The notes beneath the pieces are model-generated. The model was given only the letters and a program-made list of their open reading frames with translations, was not told where the DNA came from and ran no database searches. The translations under genes were made by a program, and so were the position numbers. From Candidatus Aminicenantota bacterium (lineage in GTDB: Bacteria > Acidobacteriota > Aminicenantia > Aminicenantales > Saccharicenantaceae): a stretch of DNA of 48,029 nt. Shown here piece after piece: positions 16,013 through 24,603 of the stretch; positions within the stretch are counted from its first letter, which is position 1, and each line of letters opens with the position of its first letter. The DNA lies in the NCBI GenBank assembly GCA_017999365.1, contig JAGNLW010000002.1:112501-160529 (forward strand), given 5' to 3'.

Positions 16013-16449
16013 TGGTCGCCGTCGACGGCAACCTTCTCGTCTACGCCCATCGGGAGGATTCTCCCTGGCACGCGGCCGCCCTCGACCGCGTGAGGGGGCT
16101 GGCCGAGGGGCGGGCGCCCTGGGCCATCCCCTGGCCCTGCATCCATGAGTTCTTGGCCGTCGTCACCCACCCGAGGATCTACGTGCCGCCGACGCCGGTC
16201 GAAGCGGCGCTCGCCCAGGTCGAAGCCTGGCTGGGATCGCCGAGCCTCGTTCTCATCGGAGAGGACGCCTCCCATTGGCCCCGCCTGAAGGCCCTCCTAT
16301 TGGCAGGGAAGATCGCCGGGCCCCGGGTCCACGACGCCCGCGTTGCCGCGATCTGCCTCCGGCACGGCATCGACGAGCTGTGGACGATCGACCGGGACTT
16401 CGGCCGCTTCCCCTCGTTGAGGGTGCGCAATCCCATGGCCCAGGTCTGA
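16012..16449 (+). CDS. PIN-domain toxin ribonuclease, VapC-like
   Basis: The 145-residue PIN protein has the expected acidic residues: Asp5 in MVAVDGNLLVY, a Glu in PCIHEFLAVV, the Asp of VHDARVAAIC and the Asp pair of TIDRDFGRF near the end. The family cleaves RNA with bound Mg2+ or Mn2+ and is neutralised by the antitoxin encoded just before it. The gene overlaps the antitoxin stop by one base and relies on translational coupling; no separate ribosome site is needed. It ends 9 bp before the convergent Fe-S gene. Confidence 0.88.
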   Translation: MVAVDGNLLVYAHREDSPWHAAALDRVRGLAEGRAPWAIPWPCIHEFLAVVTHPRIYVPPTPVEAALAQVEAWLGSPSLVLIGEDASHWPRLKALLLAGKIAGPRVHDARVAAICLRHGIDELWTIDRDFGRFPSLRVRNPMAQV

Positions 16450-16457
16450 GCCGGGCC

Positions 16458-17132
16458 TCAGGGCTTGGGGCCGCGGCAGTCGCGGACGCAGATGCCGCAG
16501 ATGAACTGGCTGACGTAACCCTTCTTGCGAAAATCCTTGAGCGTCTCGTAGCAGGCCCTGTGGTCGAAGTCCGCGCGCGAGTCCTTGACGGCCCCGGCCG
16601 GGCAAGCCGCGACGCAGGCCCGGCACGGGCCGCAGTCGCGATCGAGCGGCGATCCCGCCTCCAGCGGCATGTCCGTCAGGACCGTGACCAGGCGGAAGCG
16701 CGAGCCGAGGGCCGGGTTGACGAGCAGGTTGTTGCGGCCGAACCAGCCCAGACCGGCGGCCCGCCCGACGTGCTTGTGCGACACGTGGGCTCTCTGGTTC
16801 TCCCAGTCGACGATCTGCGAAGCGGCGATGGGCAAGGCGCGCGAACCCGCTTGTTGGATGAAGTCGGCGACGAGGAAGGCGCCCCGGTCGAGGAAATGGT
16901 TGGCCTGCCGGTAGTGGTGGAAATAGAGAGCCGTCGGACGGTCGCCGATGTCCTCGAGGACGGCGCCGCTCAGGGCCTTGCCGAGAGAGACCGCGAACGG
17001 GAAACGGCCGCGCGTCGCCGCGTCGAGCAGGAATCCCTCTCGCAACCCCGTGACGTCGGCGACGCCGAAGAGGTCGAAGCCGAGCCCGAGGGCGAAAGCG
17101 CCGACGTCCCGACGGTCCTCTGCGGTTGTCAC
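16458..17132 (-). CDS. QueG-like 4Fe-4S protein, short form
   Basis: The 224-residue protein has a C-terminal ferredoxin-like region with CGPCRACVAACPAGA (about 160-175) and a second cluster CGICVRDC near the end, giving eight cysteines for two 4Fe-4S clusters. The preceding GWFGRNNLLVNPALGSRFRL segment is the signature of epoxyqueuosine reductase (QueG). Compared with QueG (about 310-380 residues) it is short and has no HEAT-repeat end, so its substrate may differ and tRNA modification is uncertain. The start is a GTG, with GAGG 6 bases upstream and a TTGACA-N18-TAGAAT promoter before it. Confidence 0.75.
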   Translation of the reverse strand: MTTAEDRRDVGAFALGLGFDLFGVADVTGLREGFLLDAATRGRFPFAVSLGKALSGAVLEDIGDRPTALYFHHYRQANHFLDRGAFLVADFIQQAGSRALPIAASQIVDWENQRAHVSHKHVGRAAGLGWFGRNNLLVNPALGSRFRLVTVLTDMPLEAGSPLDRDCGPCRACVAACPAGAVKDSRADFDHRACYETLKDFRKKGYVSQFICGICVRDCRGPKP

Positions 17133-17150
17133 TTGGCCTCGAGCGGACTC

Positions 17151-17180
17151 ATTCTATCGGCGCCGCCTCCCGGCTGTCAA
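17151..17180 (-). promoter_or_regulatory. Promoter of the QueG-like gene
   Basis: On the minus strand TTGACA (17180-17175) and TAGAAT (17156-17151) are 18 bp apart, 18 bases before the GTG start at 17132. Confidence 0.6.
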
Positions 17181-17214
17181 ACTCCCGGGGCCGGCGAGGT
17201 TTTTTGACACATCA

Positions 17215-17243
17215 TTGACAACTCGGACCCTTGAAACCATCAT
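17215..17243 (+). promoter_or_regulatory. Promoter TTGACA-N17-CATCAT
   Basis: TTGACA (17215-17220) is followed after 17 bp by CATCAT (17238-17243). A second TTGACA lies at 17204. The same -35/-10 pair and spacing recurs at 18547 before the paralogous gene. Confidence 0.5.
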
Positions 17244-17268
17244 CATAGGGGCGGAAGGGAGGCTTCAG

Positions 17269-18528
17269 ATGAGAACCGCGGTCACCGGGCGTTTCGCGGC
17301 CCCGCTCCTTGTCGCCACTCTCCTGGTCCAGGCGCCCGGCCTCGGGGCCCAAGAAAGGCAAGGGGCCGGCATCCTGATCACCCTTAAGGACGGGAGCCAG
17401 GTCCGAGGCGAGCTCATCGCCGTCAGGCCGGACTCGCTCTTGCTCCTGGGGCCAGGCGAGAAGGACGTGAGCGTCGCCCTGGCCGACATCTGGCGCGTGA
17501 GGATCGTGCGGCGAGCCCCGACCGGCCTCCTGACGCTCTCGGGGTTCCTGCTGAGCTCGGGGCTCGTGGGGATGTCCACGGAACCCGACATCGAATTCGG
17601 GTGGGCGGGCGCCGCAGGTGCCGGCGTATTAGGAGGGGTTGAGGGATTGGTCTACGGCATGGTCTCGTCGAAGGACAGGTCCTTATCCTCCTGGGGAGGG
17701 CCGGCGGACGCGTCTCGGCGCGATCTCGACCGGCTGAAGGGGCTGTCCCGGGAAAGCCGCCTGCGGGGGAGGTCCGGATCGGCGGCGCGATCCCGTTTCC
17801 GGATCGCGCTGGCCACGACGATGGGGCCCTTCGTCGGCGAGCGGTACCGGCCCCTGGAGGCGACCTGGCGCTTCACGGAGGACCCGCCTCCGGAGGAAGC
17901 CCTCCCTCAGGTCACGGAATACTATCTGAATTACGCTCCGGAGTTGGCCTCCCCGGCTCCGCTCAGCCTGGGCTACGAGTGGACCGAACGCTGGGTCTCC
18001 GAGATCGAGCTTTCCCTGTGGGGCAGGGACATGGAGGCCCGCGCGAACACATATCCCTTCTTCATATCGACGACAGACTATAGAACCTACCAGGCGTACG
18101 TCAGCGATCGCCTCCGGGTCGGATACGATTACGTCCTCGTCGGCCTGGCGTACCGCCCGACCGTTCCCTCGCTGGGGCGCCGGGCGGCCGTCGAGATCGG
18201 GATCTCGGCCGGGCCGGCTTGGGTCAAGGCCGAACCGGACGAACCGGCCATACCCGCGGAGAAAAAGACCGTCCCGGCCGTCCGGATCCGCGCCGCCTAC
18301 GATCACTATTTCACGCCCTCCTTCTTCTTGGGCGTTTACGGCGGCTATCGATACAGCGAAGCGAGCTTCGCTCCGGCGACCGTGACACGGGAGCTGACGT
18401 TCCACGACCGGGACAACTGGGAGGATCCGGCCGAGCCGATCACGCGCCAGGTCGAGATGACGCTTCCCGCCAGGGAATTCTCCTGGAGCGGAGTCGTCTA
18501 CGGCCTCAGGATCGGATTCCGGATCTGA
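17269..18528 (+). CDS. Envelope protein: small beta domain plus outer-membrane barrel-like C-terminus
   Basis: The 419-residue protein has a signal peptide (residues 1-28, ending LGAQ), then a short domain LKDGSQVRGELIAVRPDSLLLL (about 38-60), a Gly-rich hydrophobic segment (about 80-125) and a long C-terminal part. That C-terminal part has alternating aromatic strands such as LRVGYDYVLVGLAYRP, FFLGVYGGYRYSE and a final VVYGLRIGFRI ending in Ile after aromatics, as outer-membrane barrels do. GGAAGGGAGG precedes the ATG. The next gene shares the N-terminal RGEL(I/V)(A/S)V(R/K)PDSLLLL domain but lacks the barrel, so they are partial paralogues. Function not recognised. Confidence 0.75.
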   Translation: MRTAVTGRFAAPLLVATLLVQAPGLGAQERQGAGILITLKDGSQVRGELIAVRPDSLLLLGPGEKDVSVALADIWRVRIVRRAPTGLLTLSGFLLSSGLVGMSTEPDIEFGWAGAAGAGVLGGVEGLVYGMVSSKDRSLSSWGGPADASRRDLDRLKGLSRESRLRGRSGSAARSRFRIALATTMGPFVGERYRPLEATWRFTEDPPPEEALPQVTEYYLNYAPELASPAPLSLGYEWTERWVSEIELSLWGRDMEARANTYPFFISTTDYRTYQAYVSDRLRVGYDYVLVGLAYRPTVPSLGRRAAVEIGISAGPAWVKAEPDEPAIPAEKKTVPAVRIRAAYDHYFTPSFFLGVYGGYRYSEASFAPATVTRELTFHDRDNWEDPAEPITRQVEMTLPAREFSWSGVVYGLRIGFRI

Positions 18529-18546
18529 CGGCCGGGCCCGGCCGCG

Positions 18547-18575
18547 TTGACAAGCCCGGGTCATTGCCGCATCAT
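18547..18575 (+). promoter_or_regulatory. Promoter TTGACA-N17-CATCAT (second copy)
   Basis: TTGACA (18547-18552) and CATCAT (18570-18575) are 17 bp apart, the same arrangement as before the paralogue at 17269. Confidence 0.5.
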
Positions 18576-18599
18576 CGGGCCATCGGGGAGGAGGCTTTC

Positions 18600-19139
18600 A
18601 TCAAACGCGCCGCCGGCACATTCATCGCCGTCGTCCTGATGGCCGGTTCGTTGGGCCTGCCGGCCCAGCTCTCGGCCAGAACGAGGCGCGGGGCTCTCGT
18701 CGTCGTTGCCAAGACCGACGGGGCCCGGGTCAGGGGCGAGCTCGTCTCGGTCAAGCCCGATTCCCTCCTTCTTCTCAGGGGCGGAGACGATCTGACGATC
18801 CCTCGGAATGGGATCCACTCGGTAAGCGTCATGCGCAGGTCCCGGATGGCCTCGAGCGCCATCAAGGGATTCATCTTCGGCGCCTTGCCCGGAGTCGCAT
18901 GGGGGATCGGATACGGCGACAGCGGTTCCCATGGCATCCGTACCCCGGTTAAAGCCGGCGCCTTCACCGGGGTCTTGGGGCTCGCCATCGGCATGGCTGC
19001 CGGCCGCGGCGAGAAGGCCGAGTCCCTCGTCCCCCTGGCCGACCTGGGCGAACCGGCCGCGACCGGAAACTGGGAGAAACTCGTACCCTATTCCCGCGCC
19101 GAACGCCAGAAGACGGCCGCGAAGCGCCCTCGGCCATGA
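18600..19139 (+). CDS. Exported protein, paralogue of the preceding envelope protein, apparent ATC start
   Basis: A 179-residue reading (KRAAGTFIAVVLMAGSLG signal, then TDGARVRGELVSVKPDSLLLL and a Gly-rich membrane-like segment) follows a very strong GGGGAGGAGG at 18585-18594. The codon at the right distance (18600) is ATC, not ATG. The nearest standard in-frame start is TTG 18564, which has no ribosome site and lies inside the promoter. Comparison with the paralogue, whose ATG sits at the matching place after GGAGGCTTC, suggests either a rare ATC start or an ATG to ATC change that lowers expression. The product lacks the barrel of its neighbour and ends in a basic tail. Confidence 0.6.
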   Translation: MKRAAGTFIAVVLMAGSLGLPAQLSARTRRGALVVVAKTDGARVRGELVSVKPDSLLLLRGGDDLTIPRNGIHSVSVMRRSRMASSAIKGFIFGALPGVAWGIGYGDSGSHGIRTPVKAGAFTGVLGLAIGMAAGRGEKAESLVPLADLGEPAATGNWEKLVPYSRAERQKTAAKRPRP

Positions 19140-19152
19140 CCGGTCCAACGAC

Positions 19153-19181
19153 TTGACCCCCCGGGCGGGGGGCGCTATCAT
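19153..19181 (+). promoter_or_regulatory. Promoter of the sortilin-like gene
   Basis: TTGACC (19153-19158) and TATCAT (19176-19181) are 17 bp apart. The spacer holds a C6-GGGC-G6 inverted repeat (19157-19172), unusual for a promoter spacer. Confidence 0.55.
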
Positions 19182-19223
19182 TCGTTTCCGTTCGTTCCCG
19201 CATCCCCGCCTCAGGAGGTCGTC

Positions 19224-22200
19224 ATGTCGCCTCGGACCCGCCTTCGTCGCGTCCTCTTCGCCGCCCTCGCCCTGGCCGTCCTGGCCGCGGCCGTCCCCAC
19301 GGCGCCGCTTGCCGGACAAGCCAAGTCCAAGGCGCCCGCAGCCAAGGATGCCGACCCCTACGCCGGCCTGTCTCTCGGCGCCTTCAAGCTCCGGTCCATC
19401 GGGCCGGCCCTGACCTCGGGCCGCATCTCAGATTTCGCCGTGCGCCCGGGCAGGCGCCACGAGTTCTTCGTCGCCTCGGCTTCGGGCGGCGTCTGGAAGA
19501 CGGCGAACGCCGGGACGACCTTCACGCCGGTCTTCGACGCCCAGGGCTCGTACTCCGTCGCCTGCGTCGTCCTCGATCCCAAGAACCCCAACGTCGTCTG
19601 GGTCGGCACGGGCGAGAACAACAACCAGCGCAGCGTCGGCTACGGCGACGGCGTCTACAAGTCCGAGGACGGCGGCGCCTCCTGGACGAACGTCGGCCTC
19701 AAGGCCTCCGAGCACATCGGCACGATCGCCGTCGACCCCCGCGACACGGACGTCGTCTACGTCGCGGCCTACGGCCCGCTCTGGAGCCCGGGCGGCGACC
19801 GCGGCGTCTACAAGACGACCGACGGCGGCAAGACCTGGGCGGCCGTCCTGACCGTCGACGAGAACACGGGCTTCAACGAGGTCCACCTCGACCCGAACGA
19901 CCCCGACACCCTTTACGCCGCCGCCCACCAGCGCCGCCGCCACGTCTTCACCCAGATCAGCGGCGGGCCGGGCTCGGCCGTCTACAAGTCGACCGACGCC
20001 GGCAAGACCTGGCGCAAGATCGTCGCCGGCCTGCCCGGCGGCGACCTCGGCCGCATCGGCTTGGCCCTGTCCCCCGTCGCGCCCAACCTCCTCTACGCCA
20101 TCGTCGAGGCCCAGGAGGACCGCGGCGGCTTCTACCGCAGCCGGGACGGCGGGGCCAGCTGGGAGCGGCGGAGCGCCTACACCTCGAGCGGCAACTACTA
20201 TCAGGAGCTCGTCTGCGATCCCAAGGACCCCGACCGCGTCTACTCCATGGACGTCTTCCTCCAGGTCACGGACGACGGCGGCGCCACATGGCAGGCCCTG
20301 GGCGACGAGAGCAAGCACTGGGATTCCCACGCCCTGTGGATCGACCCCGACGACACCGACTACTACCTCAACGGCAACGACGGCGGCGTCTACGAGTCGT
20401 TCGACCGCGGCCGGACCTGGAAATACATGCCCAACCTGCCGGTGACCCAGTTCTACAAGGTCGTCGCCGACAACGACGCGCCCTTCTACAACGTCTTCGG
20501 CGGCACCCAGGACAACTACAGCCTGGGCGGGCCGTCGCGGACGACGAGCGCCCACGGCATCGTCAACGCCGATTGGATCACGACCGACACCGGGGACGGC
20601 TTCGAGTCGGCCGTCGATCCCGAGGACCCGAACATCGTCTACGCCCAGTCCCAGCACGGCAATCTGGCCCGCTTCGACCGCAAGAGCGGCGAGTCGACGC
20701 CCATCCAGCCCAAGCCCCGCAAGGGCGAGGCCGAGTACCGCTGGAACTGGGACTCGCCTCTCTTCGTCAGCCCGCACTCGCACACGCGGCTCTACTTCGC
20801 GGCCAACAAGGTCTTCCGCAGCGACGACCGCGGCGACTCCTGGACGGTCGTCAGCGACGACCTGACCCGCCGCCTCGACCGCAATCTCCTCGAGGTCATG
20901 GGCCGGGTCTGGCCGATGGACGCCGTGGCCAAGAACGCCTCGACCTCGCAGTACGGCAACATCGTCGCCCTCGACGAGTCGCCCGTCGCCGAAGGCCTGC
21001 TCTACGCCGGCACCGACGACGGCCTCGTCCAGGTGACCGAGGACGGCGGCACGTCCTGGCGCAAGATCGACAAGTTCCCCGGCGTGCCCGACCTGACCTA
21101 CGTCAACGAACTCGTCGCCTCCCGCCACGACCGGGGCACGGTCTACGCCGCCTTCAACAACCACAAGCGGGGCGACTTCAAGCCCTACGTCCTCAAGAGC
21201 GCGGACCTGGGCAGGACCTGGGCCTCGATCGCCTCGGACCTGCCGGCGCGGGGCTCGGTCTACGCCCTGGCCGAAGACCCCGTCCGTCCCGACCTCCTGT
21301 TCGCCGGGACCGAGTTCGGCCTGTTCGCGACCTTCGACGGCGGCAGGCATTGGAAGAAGCTCGGCGCGGGCCTGCCGACGGCCGCCGTCCGCGACCTCGA
21401 CATCCAGAAGCGCGAGAGCGACCTCGTCCTGGCCACTTTCGGCCGGGGCTTCTACGTCCTCGACGACTACTCCCCGCTGCGCGGCGTCACGCCCGAGGCC
21501 CTGGCCAAGGACGGCCACCTCTTCCCGGTCAGGGACGCCTGGCAGTTCATCGAGAAGATGCCCCTCGGCGGCCTGGGCTCGCGCGAGAAGGGCTTCCAGG
21601 GCGAGAGCTATTTCTCCGCGCCCAATCCGCCCGTGGCCGCGGTCTTCACCTATCACCTCAAGGACGCGCCGAAGTCGCTCGCCGAACAGAGAAAAGAGGA
21701 GGAGGCCGCGCTGGTCAAGGCCGGCAAGCCCGTCCCCTATCCCACCTACGAGCGGCTGAAGGCCGAGCGCGAGGAGGAGCCGGCGGTCCTGCTCTTCACC
21801 GTCGCCGGCGAGGACGGCCGGACCGTCCGCGTCCTGCGCGAACCGGCCCGCAAGGGCCTCAACCGGACGGCCTGGGACCTCAAATATCCGGGCCTCGTCC
21901 CGACCAGCCCGGCCCAGGCCGGGCCGGCCTCATCCGGCCCGTCGGGCCCGCTGGTCATGCCGGGGACCTACACCGTCTCGATGGCCCTGAGCCACGGCGG
22001 GCAGGTCCGGGAACTGGCCGGGCCGGTCAAGTTCGCGGTCAAAGCCCTGGCCGCGGTGTCCCTCCCGGCCAAGGACCGGGCCGAACTGGCCGCGTTCCAG
22101 ACGCGGGTCGGCCGGCTGTACAACTCGGTCAACGCCGCCTCGTCCGCCCTGCGCGAAACGGCCACGCTCGCCCGGCACTACCGGGCCGCGCTCAAGAGCG

Positions 22201-22544
22201 TCACGGCGCCGCACCAGGACATCCTCGACGCGATCAAGGCCCTCGAGACCAAGCTCGAGGGGCTCCAATCGAAGATGTCCGGCGACCGGACCCTGGCCCG
22301 TCTCGACAAGGACACCTACCCCGGCATCGCCTCCCGCGTCGGCACGGTCGTCTACGAGACGGCCGGTTCGACCTCGGCCCCGACCAAGGCCCAGCGCGAC
22401 GGGTACGCCATCGCCGAGGAGGAGTTCCGGCCGGTCTACGCGGAGATCAAGAGGATCCTGGCGGAGGACGTCAAGGCCATCGAGAAGCGCCTCGACGCCG
22501 TCGGCGCGCCCTACACGCCGGGCCGCCTGCCCGACTGGAAATGA
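19224..22544 (+). CDS. Exported sortilin/VPS10-like BNR-repeat protein
   Basis: The 1106-residue protein has a signal peptide (residues 1-32, ending PLAGQ) and then many BNR/Asp-box blades of the form SxDGGxTW: KSEDGGASWT, KTTDGGKTWA, KSTDAGKTWR, RSRDGGASWE, TEDGGTSWR. These build beta-propellers as in sialidases and VPS10/sortilin domains. The C-terminal 330 residues are a helical/Ig-like appendage, including a coiled segment around SVNAASSALRE. Such proteins are common, large and exported in Acidobacteriota-like genomes, often next to peptidases; they are annotated as glycosyl hydrolases, but no sialidase active-site set is evident here, so a binding or scaffold role is equally likely. GGAGG precedes the ATG. 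Confidence 0.85.
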   Translation: MSPRTRLRRVLFAALALAVLAAAVPTAPLAGQAKSKAPAAKDADPYAGLSLGAFKLRSIGPALTSGRISDFAVRPGRRHEFFVASASGGVWKTANAGTTFTPVFDAQGSYSVACVVLDPKNPNVVWVGTGENNNQRSVGYGDGVYKSEDGGASWTNVGLKASEHIGTIAVDPRDTDVVYVAAYGPLWSPGGDRGVYKTTDGGKTWAAVLTVDENTGFNEVHLDPNDPDTLYAAAHQRRRHVFTQISGGPGSAVYKSTDAGKTWRKIVAGLPGGDLGRIGLALSPVAPNLLYAIVEAQEDRGGFYRSRDGGASWERRSAYTSSGNYYQELVCDPKDPDRVYSMDVFLQVTDDGGATWQALGDESKHWDSHALWIDPDDTDYYLNGNDGGVYESFDRGRTWKYMPNLPVTQFYKVVADNDAPFYNVFGGTQDNYSLGGPSRTTSAHGIVNADWITTDTGDGFESAVDPEDPNIVYAQSQHGNLARFDRKSGESTPIQPKPRKGEAEYRWNWDSPLFVSPHSHTRLYFAANKVFRSDDRGDSWTVVSDDLTRRLDRNLLEVMGRVWPMDAVAKNASTSQYGNIVALDESPVAEGLLYAGTDDGLVQVTEDGGTSWRKIDKFPGVPDLTYVNELVASRHDRGTVYAAFNNHKRGDFKPYVLKSADLGRTWASIASDLPARGSVYALAEDPVRPDLLFAGTEFGLFATFDGGRHWKKLGAGLPTAAVRDLDIQKRESDLVLATFGRGFYVLDDYSPLRGVTPEALAKDGHLFPVRDAWQFIEKMPLGGLGSREKGFQGESYFSAPNPPVAAVFTYHLKDAPKSLAEQRKEEEAALVKAGKPVPYPTYERLKAEREEEPAVLLFTVAGEDGRTVRVLREPARKGLNRTAWDLKYPGLVPTSPAQAGPASSGPSGPLVMPGTYTVSMALSHGGQVRELAGPVKFAVKALAAVSLPAKDRAELAAFQTRVGRLYNSVNAASSALRETATLARHYRAALKSVTAPHQDILDAIKALETKLEGLQSKMSGDRTLARLDKDTYPGIASRVGTVVYETAGSTSAPTKAQRDGYAIAEEEFRPVYAEIKRILAEDVKAIEKRLDAVGAPYTPGRLPDWK

Positions 22545-22551
22545 CCGGTCA

Positions 22552-22617
22552 GGGGACACGTACCTAAGGTACATGTCCCCTTGGTACGTGTCCCCGGCAT
22601 GGCGCCGGCATGGCGCC
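22552..22617. repeat. REP-like palindromic unit plus tandem 11-bp repeat
   Basis: GGGGACACGTACC (22552-22564) is followed by two inverted copies, GGTACATGTCCCC (22568-22580, one mismatch) and GGTACGTGTCCCC (22583-22595, perfect). The first arm can therefore pair with either, giving mutually exclusive hairpins. Directly after are two tandem copies of GGCATGGCGCC (22596-22606 and 22607-22617). It lies 8 bp after the sortilin-like stop. It resembles intergenic palindromes mobilised by REP-associated transposases; no such transposase is in the window. It may also terminate transcription. Confidence 0.6.
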
Positions 22618-22648
22618 GGTACGACGTATTGAAATGAGGAGAAGTATC

Positions 22649-24466
22649 GTGAAAAAGACGGGTCGGCCCTTCATCCTATTCTGTGCCCTGGCCGTCGCCG
22701 GGACCGCTCTCGCCGGCGCTCCGGCCGTCCGGGCCGCCGCGCCGGCCCTGTCCGTCACCGTCTCCATGGAACGGCCGACGGCCCATTATTACCGCGTGGT
22801 CGTCCGGGCCGACGGGCTCGCGGGCGCGGCCCAGGACTTCAAGATGCCGGTCTGGACTCCCGGCTACTATCGCATCATGGACTACGCCAAGAACGTCCGG
22901 GACTTCCGGGCCGAGGACGGCTCGGGCCGCCCCCTGCCGTTCGAAAAGACGGCCAAGAACGTCTGGCGCGTCCGGACCGGCGGCTCGACGACGGCCGTGG
23001 TGAGCTACGACGTCTACGCCTTCAACCGCTTTTGCGCCGACAGCTACCTCTCCGACGACGGCGGCTTCATCACCCCGGCCGGCATGTTCATGCACGTCGG
23101 CGGGCGGCTGAAAGACCCCGTGACCGTCACCGTCGTCCCGGCGCCCGGCTGGACGGAGGTCTCGACGGGCCTCGAGCCCGTCCCGGGCCGTCCGGGCACG
23201 TTCACGGCGCCCGACATCGACACGCTCTACGACTGTCCCATCCTCGTCGGGAACCAGGAGGTCCTGGCCTTCGAAGCGGCCGGCAGGCCGCACACGGTCG
23301 CGGCCTACGACCTCGGCGCCGTCGACCGGGCCCGCTTCACGGGCGACCTCAAGAGGATCGTCGAAGCCGCGGCGACGACGATGGGAGAGCTGCCCTACCG
23401 CCACTACACGTTCCTCGTCATCGGGCCCGGCGGCGGCGGGCTCGAGCACCTGAACTCGACGGCCGTGGCCCTCGACCCGGGCTCGCTGGCGACGCCGCGG
23501 GGCTACCAGGGCTGGCTGGCCTTCATCGCCCACGAATATTTCCACCTCTTCAACGTCAAGGCCATCCGGCCGATCGCCCTCGGGCCCTTCGACTACGACC
23601 GCGAGAACTACACGGACCTGCTCTGGTTCTCCGAGGGCGCGACCGTGTACTACGAGTATCTGCTCCTCGACCGGGCCGGCCTGATGAGCCGCGACGAGGT
23701 CCTCGACCGGCTCGGCTCGACCGTGGCGTCCTACGAGAACGCCCCCGGGCGCCGCCGCCAGCCCGCGGCCCTCTCGAGCTTCGACACGTGGACCGGCTTC
23801 TTCGGCCGCAACGAGCACGCGGCGGCCTCGACGATCTCCTATTACGACATCGGCTGCGGCTTGAGCCTGCTCCTGGACCTGAGGATCCGGGCCGCCTCGG
23901 GCGGCCGGGCCTCGCTCGACGACGTCATGCGGGCCCTCTACCGGACCTATTACAAGGAGAAGAAGAGGGGCTTCACCGCCCGCGAGCTCCGCGACGCTTG
24001 CGAGAAAGCGGCAGGCGCGCCCCTCGGCGAGATCTTCGACGTCTACGCCCGGACGACCGGACCCTGGGACTACGCCAAGCCCCTCGCCCCGGCCGGCCTG
24101 GCCATCGATCTCGAGCCCAAACCGGTCCCCGAGCCATGGTTCGGGGCCTCCACGCAGGACCAGAACGGCAAGGCGGTCGTCACGGCCGTCGAGGAGGGCT
24201 CGCCGGCCTCGCTCGCGGGCCTCTGCGCCCAGGACGAGATCCTGGCCGTCGACGGCCGGCGCGTCGAGGCCCGGTCATTGGCCCAGGCCCTCGGGGAGCG
24301 CAAGGCCGGCGACCGCCTCGAGGTCCTCTACGCCAGGCGGGGCCAGACCGGCCGGACGGAGGCCGTCCTGACGGAGAGGCGCCGGCCGAGCTGGAGGATC
24401 ACCCCCGTGGCCGACCCCACGCCCTCCCAGAGCGCCTTCCTCGAGGCCTGGCTGAAGCTCCCCTGA
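22649..24466 (+). CDS. Exported M61 (glycyl aminopeptidase) family metallopeptidase with PDZ domain
   Basis: The 605-residue protein has a signal peptide (KKTGRPFILFCALAVAGTALAG...), an N-terminal beta domain and a zinc protease core: HEYFH (His295, Glu296, His299) followed by the third ligand Glu329 in WFSEGATVYYEY. A C-terminal PDZ domain (about 490-580) carries VVTAVEEGSPASLAGL and VDGRRVEARSL. This is the standard M61 layout, with a preference for N-terminal Gly/Ala reported for the family. GTG 22649 is chosen because AGGAGAAG lies just before it; ATG 22634 would place that site inside the gene. It acts outside the cytoplasm with the other peptidases. Confidence 0.9.
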   Translation: MKKTGRPFILFCALAVAGTALAGAPAVRAAAPALSVTVSMERPTAHYYRVVVRADGLAGAAQDFKMPVWTPGYYRIMDYAKNVRDFRAEDGSGRPLPFEKTAKNVWRVRTGGSTTAVVSYDVYAFNRFCADSYLSDDGGFITPAGMFMHVGGRLKDPVTVTVVPAPGWTEVSTGLEPVPGRPGTFTAPDIDTLYDCPILVGNQEVLAFEAAGRPHTVAAYDLGAVDRARFTGDLKRIVEAAATTMGELPYRHYTFLVIGPGGGGLEHLNSTAVALDPGSLATPRGYQGWLAFIAHEYFHLFNVKAIRPIALGPFDYDRENYTDLLWFSEGATVYYEYLLLDRAGLMSRDEVLDRLGSTVASYENAPGRRRQPAALSSFDTWTGFFGRNEHAAASTISYYDIGCGLSLLLDLRIRAASGGRASLDDVMRALYRTYYKEKKRGFTARELRDACEKAAGAPLGEIFDVYARTTGPWDYAKPLAPAGLAIDLEPKPVPEPWFGASTQDQNGKAVVTAVEEGSPASLAGLCAQDEILAVDGRRVEARSLAQALGERKAGDRLEVLYARRGQTGRTEAVLTERRRPSWRITPVADPTPSQSAFLEAWLKLP

Positions 24467-24469
24467 CGG

Positions 24470-24517
24470 CCGGCCCGGACCTCCTCCGGGCCGGAGCCCG
24501 GCATTCCCTACTTTTTT
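24470..24517 (+). terminator. Candidate terminator after the M61 peptidase
   Basis: Perfect 10-bp arms CCGGCCCGGA (24470-24479) and TCCGGGCCGG (24485-24494) with a 5-nt loop begin 3 bp after the stop; an alternative hairpin CCGGGC/GCCCGG (24486-24501) lies nearer to the T6 run at 24512-24517. The stem-to-T distance is longer than ideal. Confidence 0.45.
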
Positions 24518-24603
24518 AATCGGAAACTGCAACTTTTCCCTACGGGGCCTCGTCTATAGGGATGTCGGTACCGATGAGACAATTCCCGAAGGAGGTGAAC
24601 GAT

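Noticed and set aside
19428..21656. 742-codon minus-strand frame opposite the sortilin-like gene
   Set aside because: Val/Asp/Gly/Ala-rich shadow; the plus strand has repeated Asp-box motifs.
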